This document shows, piece by piece, positions 29,940 to 41,699 of a stretch of DNA of 64,000 nucleotides. Both the position numbers and the translations under genes were made by a program. Source of the stretch: Glaciozyma antarctica PI12 (lineage: Eukaryota > Basidiomycota > Microbotryomycetes > Kriegeriales > Camptobasidiaceae); assembly GCA_002917775.1 (NCBI GenBank), contig KZ627161.1, positions 948,417 to 1,012,416 on the forward strand, read 5' to 3'. Below the pieces are notes generated by a model, which saw only the letters and a program-made list of their open reading frames with translations, did no database searches and was not told the origin of the DNA. Position 1 is the stretch's first letter; every line of letters begins with the position of its first letter.

Positions 29940-32900
29940 CTACGCGTTCCCCACCCACTTGAGCGCAAAATCACTCTGCTGCCTACTCCAAAAAAACACT
30001 CCCCTCGGCCTCCTCGCCGCCTCCCTCCCTTCCTCCCCCTCCATCTTCCCCTCCCACCAAGGTCCCCCAGCACAAAGGAACCCCGTCTCCCTCCCCCAGT
30101 CAAACGAGGCTTTATCCTCGAGGTCGGGATCGAGGTCCTTTCGCTCGAGAGGGAGTGGCGTCGATTGACTCCTCGTTGGCGTGAAGAATCCTGAGTCGGA
30201 GGGCGACGAGAGGTTGTCGAGGAAGGATCTGCAGATCTTCCCTTCTTGGATGCTCAATCCCGTCTTTGTGAAAGCGACGAGGACGAGGTAGAAGCTCTTG
30301 GAGTCCGCTACGGCGCTGAGAGCGTTGGGAGGGAGGAGAGCGACGATTTTTTGGACGGTGGAGGGCCAGTGGAAAATATAGACTGGATAGGGGCGAACGG
30401 TCGGGATGGGAGGTCGGGAGGGGTGGAACGAAGTGTCGGAGGAGCGAGCGTGCGCACCGAGAGGGGAGAGGACGACATGCGTTGTCCGGCCTTTGCTGAC
30501 GAGGTAGAAAGCCGTTCGTCCCCTATACCCCGTCTCCGACACCCTCCTCGGGAGGACCAACTCCTCGCACCCGACCCAACCATTTCTCCCCGCCAACTCG
30601 GGACCCTCCCCTCCCTCCGGTACCCTCCTCCCCACCGCAATACCTCCTTCCTCCCCTCGAACCCCCGCTGGAATCCCCTGCTTCCCTTCCACGAACGCAG
30701 CGACCCTCGCAGCGGCTCTCGCGCTCGTCGAACTGCCCTTGCTATTCCCCCTCTCGCGAAGCCTCAGGCTCCCTGTCGAAGGGGACGCGTGCGGAGAGGG
30801 GAGTTCGACTTCGGAGACGGACGAGTCGGAGAGACGGATGATGACGGCTTTCTCCTTTGTGCCGAGGAAGAGGGCGAGGTTCGAGGTGGTGGAGGGGTGC
30901 GAGGAGGTGGAGGTGCGGTGGTTTCGGGCGTTGGCGTCGGGGATTGAGGAATCAAGGCGGATGAGGGTGATGAAGCGAGGAGTTGAAGGAGCCTGCGAAG
31001 GATCGTCAGTGTCTGCAGCGTGCGAAGGAGCGGGAGGAACGCACGTAGAACTCGTTACAAATGGTCAAATGGTCCACGTCTCGCTCGGCCTGCTCTCGAA
31101 GAGGTACACCATTCTCGCTGTCGCCACCGCCAAGAACAGATGCTTGGGCTTGCGCACGCCATTCTCGTCCTCGTCTTCCTGCGCAAAGTCAAGCTCGGGC
31201 GGAGGGAGCTTCGAGAGCTGGAAGAAGAGGACGGGACCATGTCCTCGCGGGAGAGGGAGGGGGATCGACGAGCGGGCCCATTCGAGGGGAAGGGAGGTGG
31301 TATCGTTTGGCGGCGAAGGAGAAGGAGCGGAGGAGGAAGATGATGGGTGGTCGGAGGTAAGAGGTGGCGAGCGAGCGGTGTCGCGTGTGTAGGAGATGCG
31401 AGTGCGAATGCGAGCTTCGCCCCGTGCTGGGCGAGAGAGTCGAGTCGAGCGAGGCTGAGCTGTCGGTTCGAGAGTGGGAATTCGAAGCTGCCAGCTCCTC
31501 CTGCGCATCGTCGCGAAAGAACTTGCTCGAGTCGACGACGTATCCGTCCTCCGCAGGTCGACCTCCCGCAGCGATTGGCGGTACGGTCGCTTTGCCTTTG
31601 CCCTTGATGTCTTTAAGGCCTTCGGTAAAGAGTGATTTAAAAAAGGTAGCGAGAGGTGCGGTGAGAAGTTGGGCTGGTGGCGGAGAAGGAGCGAGGGATG
31701 TGAGTGGGGGCGGAGGGAGCGAGGGAGACGGGTTCGCATGTCTTGATGAGAGGGAAGCGTCAGGTTTCGTCGCAATCTCCTCAACCGAGAAGCTCACCGA
31801 GTTGAAGCAACGCCACTTGGCCAGGTTAATGATCGTCTGGAGGCTCCACATTCGCAACGTCCCCTCCGCCTCTCCTGGCGAGCGTGCGATCGCAAAGACG
31901 ACCCCAGCATCTTTCGCTCTCGACTCCTCGACAAAGACTTCAAGCTGGAAAACACCGAGTCCAGTCCACAGAGGGAGAACAAGGGCGTCGGACGTTGTGT
32001 TGGAGGTGCGAAGGGGGACAGTACCGAGCGAGGGGAGAAGGTCGGTCAAATAGAGGCCTGTGCTTGCGTTAGATCTTCCTGAGCAAAGTTACGAGGAAAG
32101 GACACACCTTCGGAGGTACCGACGAGGACGAATCTGCAGGCAGGAGTTTGCGACATTAGCGACAGCATTATCTCGCAAAAGCGTCCTGCGAAATGCGCAC
32201 CTTTCGAGGTTGACCCCTTCGACAGTCTTCCCTCCCATAGGTAGAACCACACCGCATCTTGGTTGCTCCGGAACTTGCTGCAGGAACCTCGAGCCGAGCG
32301 GATGGATCTGAAGGAAATGGCGTGGCATCAGCTCCGCGCGTCGCATTCCAAATCTCGCAATGACATACCGAAGTCCCAAGCGTGAGAGGTATCACTCCGT
32401 GGCCCGCATGAAGCATTGAACTGCTCGCACTCGGTGCCGGACTCGAGTCTCCCCCGTCAGGGTTCGTGACGAGCGGTTGCTGCCTCGACATCCTCCTCTC
32501 CGCAGCTTCGTCCCTGTCCCTCCCTGCGCCATTAGACTCTTCCCCGCTCTCCCAATGCTCTCCCTCGCGAGCTGAGTGGTCCGGCAAATTCCATCCACTC
32601 CTCCCCGTTCGACCCTCACTCCGTGCCGTGTCCCTCTCCTCCCTCCGCTCCGTCGCGCGCTTCTCGATCCACCCTCTCCACCTCCCGAAGCGTGGATTGG
32701 CCGGCTCGGAACTCTGCAGATCTCCGTAGGTTGGCAAGAGCTCTGGGGCATCCGGAGGTGGTGGAGAGCCGTGTGCGGATGGGAAGGGGGTGGTGATGGA
32801 GAGGGCACGGGCGGTGCTGGAGCTGCGGTTGGTGGTCCTTGGACGCAAAGCGCTGGCGCTGAGCTCTTCCACTTGCTCGTTGTCGTAGGAGGAGGTGAAG

Positions 32901-33040
32901 GAGCTCAGGGAGTCGCGCGAGAGGTCGTCGTCGTGGCCAGGGGTGGGGTGCTGCGTTCTGGGAGTGGAGGAAGGCCGGGAGGGCGGAGGCGACGTCGGCT
33001 TTGATTTGGGAGTAGCTGGTAGTCCTACGAGGTGGTTCAT
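29940..33040 (-). CDS. CNH-domain (citron homology-like) protein
   Basis: The N-terminal 250 or so residues (start MNHLVGLPATPKSK at 33040) are disordered, rich in Ser, Pro, Arg and Glu. A propeller-like region resembling CNH domains follows: RFVLVGTSEGLYLTDLLPSL, DALVLPLWTGLGVFQLEVF, KPKHLFLAVATARMVYLFES and FYAPSTPRFITLIRL. The end is …DFALKWVGNA. CNH domains in fungi occur in Rom-type GEFs and vacuolar tethers, but no GEF, PH or kinase domain is visible here, so function is unassigned. Between about 31390 and 31340 the frame shifts by one base in a Ser-rich linker, and no GT lies nearby on the coding strand to offer an intron. This is either a sequence error or real damage. Confidence 0.65.
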
Positions 33041-33457
33041 TCGTTCGGCGTGGCTTGGACTGAGAGGAGTCGAGAGAGAGAAAGGGAACGCGCCCGGCGC
33101 CCGCGACGATGACCCAGTCGATTTATTTTGTTGTTTCTTCCGCTTCTTCTGCCTATTTTTTCTCGCCGTTCTACACGCTCGTAACTAGCAGATAACGCGC
33201 TCCATTCTGCGAGAGAAGGAGAAGAGAAAGGCAGGCGATGAGTGACTTAGGGAGACTTGGGGAGATTAAATTTCCTTTGTTTATTTGGCCCGCGCTCCTC
33301 TCTCGCGCTCTTGCTCCTAGAGCAACTCGACGACGAACTCACTCGAAACGATCTTCAACAAGGCCAAAGCCTCTCGACCAAGCTGGCGAACCTCTTCTTC
33401 CCCAGGCCAGCAGCCTCAGGCAGCAGCTCTCAAGCCACCTCCCTCTCCCTCTCCAGC
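33041..33457. promoter_or_regulatory. Divergent promoter region, 417 bp
   Basis: It lies between the CNH gene and the small plus-strand gene. It contains a T-rich stretch near 33121-33180 (atttattttgttgtttcttc) that stands out against the GC-rich context. An in-frame ATG at 33257 could extend the downstream protein, but the added residues look like translated leader. Confidence 0.4.
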
Positions 33458-34293
33458 ATGAACATCGACGACCCCACCTACTCCCACCCTCGAGCTCCCC
33501 CTCGCAATTTCGCCGGCGCTCGTGCAGCAGCTCGTGTATTGCGCGAACCCAAGAGCCCGTTCGTACCTCGGAAAGCGGCGGGCAAGGAGCGGGACTTGAG
33601 TGGGTGCTCTATCGACGAGCTCACGTCTATGATGGAGCGGAATGCCCAGCTGCTTGATTCTCCGTGCGTCCTTTCACTCTCAGCTCCTTATGAGGTAGAT
33701 CGAACGCTAGCTAACGCGCGTTCGGAGGACAGAGCCATCAGGTGGAGACTCCCGTGGTGGAGACGCCCGTATTCGAACGCAGCAAGCACGCATCACGAAC
33801 CGGATCAAGGAGCTTGCGGACGTCCAATCTATCCGCGAGGTCCTCCAGAAGACGCACCTCGAGGATGACGACTCGACAGAAATTAAGATGGAGGTCATCG
33901 ACGCCGAGCCAGAAGCCAGCAGTCCTCGCACCAAGCGGCGTATCACAGACTCGATGTTTCAAGTCCGTCCTCTCCCCCTATCCTCGAAGCGCAGGAAGCT
34001 GATGACCGAGCAGTCCCAGTCGCCCAACGCCCTCATGAACTCCATGTCCCTCACCGAGTCCCTCGCGCTCCAACGACAAGCCGTCTCGCGCGACCGAGAA
34101 GCCGCTGCGCGTCGAGCAGAACAAATGGAGGTGGATTCACAGCGACCGAAAGCTGTCGGAGGACTGCTGAAGGGGGCATTACGAGGAGCACCTGAGATGA
34201 GCAGCTTCATGTGCGTTTCCTTCCCCTCCTCGAACGAAGCGGAGCTGATACGCGGACGCCAGGTTCGCGGTGGATGATTCGGACGAAGATTAG
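33458..34293 (+). CDS. Small basic/acidic protein of unknown function, probably nuclear
   Basis: Three exons (33458-33662, 33728-34211, then from 34263) join in frame. The start is MNIDDPTYSHPRAPP. A short helix SIDELTSMMERNAQLLDSP and, after a Gly-rich link, RITNRIKELADVQSIREVL form a heptad-like pair. Later come basic clusters (SSKRRKL, TKRRITD), a Leu/Arg helix (LALQRQAVSRDREAAARRAE) and an acidic end VDDSDED. The helix pair is loosely like the Gdown1/GRINL1A region that binds RNA polymerase II, but this rests on two short motifs and I do not assign it. The first intron ends in ggag rather than cag. Confidence 0.6.
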
Positions 34294-34554
34294 GAGGAGG
34301 AGTTTGGGATTTCGGGAGATCTTGACGATGATGAAGAAGGCGGCGCTTAATCCGTATCGAGCGGCGTACGAGGCGGGGTACAGCAGAGCGGAGGACAAGG
34401 ATGGAGAAGGGGAGGGGTAGCTGGATCTACGTACCGGAAACGAAAGCACGGCGGACGGAACTGGACCTGCCGCTCTCGCTCGACTCTGCTTCCCACTGCG
34501 ATCCTCTGCTCCCACTTCGCAATCAACACGAGTAAATCAAGTACACTCCACTCT
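34294..34554. other. Convergent intergenic region
   Basis: The 261 bp between two converging stop codons show nothing recognisable. Confidence 0.4.
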
Positions 34555-37036
34555 CTACCCCGCCCTCTCCCCCTTCCACCACTCCCAAAACTCTCCCGCC
34601 TTCTTCCACCTCACCTTCCCCTTCCCCCTCTTCCTCCCTCCCACGACCTCCTTCAACATCCCCTCGACCCTCCCAAGCGCCTCCCACGCCTCCCTCTCCT
34701 CCTTCTCCCTCTTCACCTCCCCCACTGTCCGTTTCATAACGGTGGGCAAAGTCCTCGCGCGCCGAGTGGTAGCTGTTGAATACCTCGACGAAGCGCGGGC
34801 GGTCTGCGGGCGAGCGGGGGAGGAAAGGGGGGAGGTAGGCGGGGGTTTGAGAGACTTGGATTGGAGGAGCTTAAGTGCTAAGTAGTAGAGCCACTGGTGC
34901 GGGATGAGTGAACGAGCGAAGGAGGGAGGAAAGGAGGGACGGACCATCAGGTTCGTGAGGGGGTGGAAACCGCTCCAGTCGTCTTTGATGTGGGAGCGCA
35001 TCGAGCGGTAGATGTCGAATTGATGGTCGCCTGCGAGGGTTCGTCAGTTTTGCTCGATTTGAGCGGGGGAAAGGCTGACCTTCTCCTTCGAAGAGGCACT
35101 CGTCCGTGAATGGGTCAAAGACGACTCCTCCGTCGGGAAGAGCAGCGCGGGAGAGCGTAAAGTCGATCAGAGTGACTTGTACGCCGGTAGCGGCAGAGTC
35201 CCAGGAGGTTGATGAAGGGGAGGCGGATTGGCGCTGGGGAGTGAGGGAGAGGGAGTCGAGGGTCGTCGCGAGGGTTGTGGACGGGTCGGTGCGACGGATG
35301 AGGACGTTCCCCCAGTGGAGGTCGCGGTGCTGTATCGGTCTCGTTAGGCGGGGAGAAGGAGGAGCCGAAAGGAAGGGCCGTACCTCGAACTTGATGGCGT
35401 CCTCGGCGTTGGCGCAGAACTTGGTCACTTGCCAGAGGATGCTCACAGCCTCGCGCCAGCTCTTGAGCTTGAAGCCTTCGAGATGTGATCCGCCGTGCGA
35501 GAGGCAGATGACGGCGTAGACCTGGTCGACGGGAAGTACGTCTGCGAGAATCGGTTCATTAGTCGTCGTTCGCTGAGTTCGCTGGCGCGGACTGACCTGG
35601 TCGGATCTGGTCGTCGCAAGGAGGCGATTGAGCGACCTTGAACGTGTCCCATTTTTCGAGCAGGTGTTGAGGATAGAGCCCTTGCACGACAAACGCTCTG
35701 CGAGTCAAGAGTGAGCGCGGCTACAGCGAGAAAGATCGCGAGTACGCACCCGCGGAACTCGACAAACCCCTCCAGCCGCTGCCCCTCCCCTCCAACAAGT
35801 CTGCTAACCTCAATCTCACGCGAAACCGCCTCCCAATCCGACATGTACGGCATATCCTCCCCCTCACTCTCCTCCTCTCCTTCCTCATTCGGAGCAGACG
35901 CAACGCAAATCGGGATGATCTTGATGACCATCTCCTCCCCGTTGTCTCCATCGGCGGCAAAGACTTCCGAGTAGCTGGCTTCGCCAATCTTGCGCCAGGT
36001 GGAGGAGGCGGTAGAGGTGAAGGGGTGCGGAGGGGAGGTGACGAACGAGGTGAAGTCTAGTGGCGCTGGGTTGAAAGAGACTTCGAGGAGGGGGAGAAAA
36101 GCTGTGGGGAATGTGTGGGAGGATTCGAGGACGGGAGTGGCGACTGCGGTGGGGAGAGCGAGACGAGGAGGCGTCGCAGGAGGGGATTGAAGCTGGTCGA
36201 CTTCTTCGTCCTCAGAAAATTCGAGCTCGTCGACTTCTTCGTCCTCAGCTTCGCCGAACTGGGGGCCGGCATCGACGTCGAGACTCCCGTTCGCGTCGAG
36301 CTCTGGCTGCTCCGAGTCGGATTCCTCGGCTGCGATGATGGGAGTCCGTCGAGAAGAACGCGTGGGCTGAGCATCAACGACATCGGAATCCTCCTCGCTC
36401 GCCTCCTCGAGCGTCTTCCTTGAAGCCGCCTTGGAGGAGTGAGCCGCCTTCGCACCGGCATCAGGGAAGAGGACTTGACGCAGAGCCGATGGTCCTGCTC
36501 CCTTCCCTCCCGAACCGCCCCTCCCAGTGAGCCGTGGCTTCATAGGGCTCCTAGCCTCCGTCCTAACCTCCACCTTGCTCTTCCTCGTCCTTCGTGGCGA
36601 TCCCAGAGACGACACAGGCGAGTGCACGACGAGCCGATTCGACGCCTTGAGGATGACCTTGCGGGGAGATACCGCTGCCGCTCCTGCACCTCGCGAGTTC
36701 TCCTTGTCGATAACGCTGCTCTTCGCGGCGACTTTCCCTCCTGCTCCAACACGCTTCACCTTCGCCGCTTCCCGCTTCAGGCGTGCCTCCGCGAGTGCAA
36801 TCTCCCTCTTCCGCCGCGCCACGGGAACAGTATCCTCGCTCTCGTCCTCCGAAGTGACCGAGGTGGTTTCAGAGGCAGTCGAGAGGCGACGGGAATTCGA
36901 GGTAGCGGGAATAGGAGGTAGGGATGATGGAGTTGGTTCGGGAGAATCCCGAGGCGGCGCCGGCGTGATTGGTCGTGTGGTTCTTGCGGCGGCCGTACGA
37001 CTTGTACACCTTGGTAGAGGCGCCCAAGAACGACAT
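34555..37036 (-). CDS. Haspin-like atypical protein kinase
   Basis: Haspin phosphorylates histone H3 Thr3 in mitosis and recruits the chromosomal passenger complex. The N-terminus from 37036 is MSFLGASTKVYKSYGRRKNH, whose basic YGRRK stretch is common in fungal haspins. A long disordered acidic/basic linker follows. The kinase has a Gly-loop IGEASYSEVF, the lysine in EEMVIKIIPI, HRDLHWGNVLI (catalytic Asp), and LIDFTLSRA, where haspins have D[FY]T in place of DFG. Then come VVFDPFTDECLFEGEG, DHQFDIYRSM and WLYYLALKLL. The first 30 codons are one base out of frame with the linker. No intron fits, so either a base is in excess around 36930-36990 or translation starts in the other frame at an ATG at 37086. 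There are at least five introns. Confidence 0.87.
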
Positions 37037-37130
37037 GGCGGCGGTTGGAGACGATAGGGAGACGACAAGAGAGAGTCGGTCAACAAAACATCGGACGTCC
37101 CGACTCTCCTCCCTCCGCAACACCTCGATT
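37037..37130. promoter_or_regulatory. Very short divergent promoter (haspin / VPS25)
   Basis: Only 94 bp separate the two start codons. The two transcripts probably overlap at their 5' ends or share a core promoter. Confidence 0.5.
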
Positions 37131-37985
37131 ATGCAGAGCAAGCCCAACACGTCCAGCGTCCTAGCTGGCCCAAGCGAAGGAGCAGCACCTCCGCGACTCT
37201 CTCTCCCTTCCGTCACCACCTCCAGCGGCTTCACCTTCCCCACGCTCTACTCCTTCCCACCCTTCTTCACGTACGTCCTTTCGTCCCTACACCCCTCCAG
37301 AGCTAACTAGTTCACAGCAAGCAACCGAACGAGCAAACCTGGTCCCACCAATCGACGCAGTGGGCGACCCTGATCCTCGCGTACTGCCGCTTCCACCGCA
37401 TCTTCCGGCTCGACCTCACCGACGCGCAATGCGAGTCGGAGCTCTTCAAGAACAAAGCTATCGACCGTGTGTTCCCTTTCGCCGTTTCGGAGGGAGGTGG
37501 AAGCTGACGGAGCTTGCGAGCAGGACGACTGCACCTCCCCACTCTCCGCCTCGTTATCGCGCAGATGGTAGCTGCTGGGACGGCAGACTACGATCCCCCC
37601 AAGACGTCCAGCAAGGTCGTGCCTACATCTGCTCTCATTTACTGGCGGAGACCTGAGGAGTGGGCGACGATCATTTACGATTGGGTACGTCGCGGATCGC
37701 GGGGGGAGGGAGGGGAAGCTGATTCGAGGACTGCAGATCAAGGAGACGGGACAGAACAACAGTATCATGACGTTCTACGAATTGACGGAAGGAGGAGATA
37801 TGGCAGCTACGACTGGTGAGTAGGCTGCTGCTCGTCGATCCACGACGTCGCTGACTGCTGTTCCAGAATTCTACTTGCTCCCCGAACCTGTTCTACGACG
37901 AGCACTCGACGTGCTCATCAAGGGAGGCAAGGCGCAGGTTTTCAGAGGACAAGGCGAGGACGGAGATGGTGTCAAGTTCGTTTGA
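37131..37985 (+). CDS. VPS25: ESCRT-II subunit Vps25
   Basis: Winged-helix subunit present in two copies in ESCRT-II. It sorts ubiquitinated membrane proteins into multivesicular bodies by recruiting Vps20. Exons give FTFPTLYSFPPFFT (the PPFF/PPXY-like docking start), KQPNEQTWSHQSTQWATLIL, CRFHRIFRLDL, VIAQMVAAGTADYDPPKTSS, LIYWRRPEEWATIIYDW, IKETGQNNSIMTFYELTEGG and a C-terminus GDGVKFV. The order and length match the family closely. The start ATG at 37131 gives a 30-residue lead before the conserved part. There are five or so short introns. Confidence 0.95.
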
Positions 37986-38165
37986 GAGGCTCTCGAGACG
38001 ACCTAGAGAGAGCTCCTTAGCACTCCTCGCCCGGCAGCATGCCGCGAGGACCTCCCACCAGGGCGAGACACAGCTCAAGCATCCAAGCATGCTCTGACGC
38101 TCTCTCGTACCGAGGAACAGACGGATGTTGAGCGTTTTACAACCGATGATAACCCTCCTACACCG
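37986..38165. other. Convergent intergenic region
   Basis: The 180 bp between the VPS25 and RXT3 stop codons show no gene. Confidence 0.4.
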
Positions 38166-39214
38166 CTAGCACACCTCCTCCTCCCTCCTGCAATCCACAA
38201 ACGCGCTGTCCCCCGTCCGAGGAGCGAGAATGAACGTATCGACCGCCTCGAGAGGGTTCTCCGTCACATCGGCGCCTTCCTCGCGCGGGAGGACAAGCGA
38301 GATGGGCTGCTCGTGGAGTGCGAGCTGGGCTGCGATCTCGCCGGCGCGCTGCTTCGACCAACGACGTCCTCGGGGTTTGATCCGTGCCTGTACGCACGAG
38401 GAAGGGTCAGCGAGCGCGCGGAGAGAGAAAGCGAAAATGGAAACGCACCTCGACCGCCGTGATGCTCTCGACCAGCAAACTGACTCCATCATGTCCGTTC
38501 CCCCAACTCCGACTTCGCAGCCCCTGCCTCGAGCACCCGTGGTACCTCAGCAACGCCGGCGCCACGACGAGCCGCACAACGAGCGTCTTCGGCTCATCCG
38601 CCTTCCTCGCCTTCCCCGCTCCAAGCCTCAGCCACCCCGAATGCAGGCACAGCGCGAGGACGTCCGAATCGTCCGTATAAACGTCCGTTCCCCAGATCTT
38701 CCTCCTCCGCAGCGGTTCGAGATCGAACATGCCCGCCGGGATCCTATTCTGCTCGTTCTCCCTCCCGACCTCTCCCTCGCCCACGAGCGCTCCCTCGTAC
38801 TTGTCCGGATCGCCAACCTCGTACGACCATCCCTCGATCCATCCCGTAGCGATAGCGACTTCGACGACTCCCCCTACTCCGTTCCGCAGGACTTCGCCAT
38901 CCATGAGCGCAGCGGGGTTGACGAAAGCGTCGTAGACGACTCGACCGAGGTACGGCCTTCCCTCCGTGCTCGCTATCGCCTTCATGACCGCCTCGTTCCG
39001 GATGCTGACGAGGGGAAGACGGATCTCGGCCTTGCGTTGCTCCGAGATGGAGAAGGGAGGAGGTTTAGGAGCTTTGGGTCGGCCGTCGGCGAACCCTCCT
39101 TCGTGCAGGGCTGAGCCGTCCGAGCGACGACGCTTGTGGCCGGAGGGGCCGGCGAGGGGTTGGCCGGGAGAGGGGTCGCGGTGGAGGTTGGAGAGGCCGT
39201 TCTGGGAGGCGAGG

Positions 39215-39267
<53 letters not shown>

Positions 39268-41137
39268 CTGTTGGTGAAGCTGCTGATGTGCGGCTTGCTG
39301 CTGCCGCTGGTGACGAAGCTGCTCTTGTTGCGCCTGCTGCTGTGCCTGCTGCTGCTGCTGCTGCTGGCCGATTCGAGGTCCAAAGCGGTCGGAGATGTCG
39401 TTGGGGAGGGGATGGGAGGAGCCCGAGCCCTGACCAGGGTAACGAGCGTGGCTCTTCGGCGACGGCTTGTACGCGGGTTCGGATCGAGAGGAGGGAGGTC
39501 GGTTCCCGTTGAGGTTGGCGGAGGAGGGGGGCTGCGAAGCCTGCGGCTGGGGCGATCGAGAGGAGTGAGGCCCGCGATGTTGCTGCTGCGACGCGAGGTT
39601 GCTCGCTGCGTGGCTCCCAGCTCCATCGTTCGCGCGCTGGACGTCGCCGTAGTAGTCGGGGTAGTCGACGCGAGTGGGAGGAGGCGCACCGGCGGACCAG
39701 GGGAAGTTGGAGGGGAAGGCGGGAGAAGGGTTGGGGAGGGCGGAATGGCGGTGAGGTAAGGCGGAAGGGCCGAGCTGGGGGTTCCTGAAGGGAGTGAGGT
39801 TGGGGAAGTAGCCTCCTGGCGGTGGCCCAGCTCCTGGCGCAGGCTTCGTCGAGGCGTCCGTCGCTCCGTTCTGAGGTCGATTCGAGTACGCCGGGCCGGA
39901 AGAGCTGTCCGGCTGCTCGTTGGGCTTCGGCCAGGTCGAATAAGGCGATTCGCGAGCGAAGGCTGAGGGCAAAGGCGGATAGCTCCTCTCCTGCTTCGTC
40001 GCAGCCACCGAACTCTCCCCTCCCTTCTCCTTCTCCACCTCTCTCCCACCTGGCGTTCCCACCTTGACTCCTCCAGCCGCCACGACCTTGGGACTTTCGT
40101 ACGCGGGCTTGTCGCCATCCCTCGAGATCGGTAGTTCAGGATAGCCAAGTACGGCTCCGCCCCTCGAGGAACCCACTGACGGCAGCTTGATACCGTTGTC
40201 CAGCGGCTTGTCGTCCCTCCGTGGTTCGTAAGGCGGAAGAAGAGGTTGTTTGGGAGGAAGGGAGGAGGATGACGCAGTAGGCTGAGCTGAGGTGTAGGTG
40301 CCGAGGGGATGGTCTCGAGGTGGGCCGGAGAGCATCGACGAGACGGACATGGGGTTGTTTCGGTACGAAGAGGGAGCGCTGCCGGGGTTGGTGAGAAGCT
40401 GGGCGGCCGACATGGGTGGGGAGAGCTGGTTGATGCCTGGGAGGAGAGGACGGGAGGTGGGGACGGCGGAGGTGGACTGAGTCGAGGGGATGCTCGGAGT
40501 GAAGGACGTCTTGGGAGTCCCCAGAGGTGGGAGAGTCACGTAGCGGGCTGCATATAAAGACGTCGTTAGCTCTCGCCGCTCCTCCTAACCCCGCCTGCTG
40601 GAGTCTTCCCGAAGAGCAGAGAGAGCAACTCACAAGTCGCGTAAAACTTCCTCGGAGGACTCGCCTTTCCTTCTGTGCTCCTTGGCTTGTCGTAAGCCCC
40701 GGCTCCCAACGACGTTGGGGCGGGGTTTGAGGAGGCGAAAGTGTGAATCGATGGCAGGCGGTCCGGGGGAGGAGCGGAGAAGACGGGTGGCGAGGGAAGT
40801 GTAGGCGGGTTGGCGACTGTGGGAACAGGAGGAGCTGGGGAGGAGAGGTCAGCGGGAGACTCTCGAGAGCAAAAAGCAACAGGCGAGCTACCTGATCGAG
40901 CGGGGGCGGCGGGTGCCGGTGGTAGCTCTGCAGAAGCGCGCGTCAGTCCTCGAGCCGCACACACCATGGCTTTGAAGCGGACGTACCTGGTGCTGGTAGG
41001 GTCGGAGACGCTGCTTCGACGACGGGCGGAGGAGCGACGGGAGGAAGGACGACGGCGGCGCTGCTCGGGGTCTCTGCAGGTACGGCGACCGGGGCTGCTG
41101 GTGGAGCGGTATCGAGGGGCTGAGCCTCTGCTGCCAT
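38166..41137 (-). CDS. RXT3: Rxt3-like subunit of the Rpd3L histone deacetylase complex
   Basis: Transcriptional corepressor subunit, nuclear. Small 5' exons (start MAAEAQPLDTAPPAAP at 41137) lead into a Pro/Ser/Gln-rich disordered half with a long poly-Q run. The conserved C-terminal domain includes GRVVYDAFVNPAALMDGEVL, LRRRKIWGTDVYTDDSDVLA and LCLHSGWLRLG, the core of the Rxt3 domain. The last exon gives ARIKPRGRRWSKQRAGEI and ends …DCRREEEVC. The charged basic patch GHKRRRSDG may be a nuclear signal. The Gln tract encoded at 39217-39262 is a site of likely length variation. Confidence 0.88.
39217..39262 (-). repeat. CTG/CAG trinucleotide repeat in RXT3
   Basis: About fifteen consecutive ctg triplets on the plus strand, read as poly-Gln on the minus strand within the Rxt3 gene. 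Shorter Gln-coding runs continue to about 39365. Confidence 0.9.
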
Positions 41138-41699
41138 CGTGGTTGGTCTTGCCGAGCTGGGTAGCCGAGTTGGTAGAAACGGGGGGGAAGGTCAAGAGAG
41201 AGGAACAACGCCCGCGTCGACTCTCCCTCTCTCAGATTTGAGCTTGGTCCCTCAGGCCTGAGCAGCTCATTTTCCCTTTCGTCTCTTCTCTCCTGCTTCT
41301 TTCGGGGTTCAAGTCGTTCATAATAATAGCGAGAGAAGAGCTCAGACTGACGGCGACGCTCTGGGAGAAATTGAGGGAAGAGCCGTCGACCTGATGGGGG
41401 AGGACGCGATTCGACCAAGCTGCGTTGTTGAACGCGCTTTAGGGTACCGGCGAGGGGGAGGCAGGGTTGGTGACGACAAGAGCCGCAACGAGCCAAGAAG
41501 CTGGGAAAGAGGCGCAGCCAGGTCGGCAAGAGCGAAAGCAGCGGGTGGGAGGCACGTCGAGAGCCACCCAAACAACCAAAGACTTGGGAGCGACAGCTTG
41601 TCGGCCATTGCAAACTCCCCTCATGCAGCGAGTCCCATAGCCCATAGCGCAGGTCCCTCGTTCCACCACCCCTCTCCGCACCAACGACCCAATCCCTCT
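41138..41699 (-). promoter_or_regulatory. Intergenic region upstream of RXT3
   Basis: The 562 bp between the RPL11 stop and the RXT3 start contain no supported gene. Long open frames here are spurious. The region should hold the RPL11 3' UTR and the RXT3 promoter and 5' UTR. Confidence 0.4.

Noticed and set aside
41200-41699. Open frames between RPL11 and RXT3 as a separate gene
   Set aside because: No start, splice or domain evidence. The stretch fits UTR and promoter.
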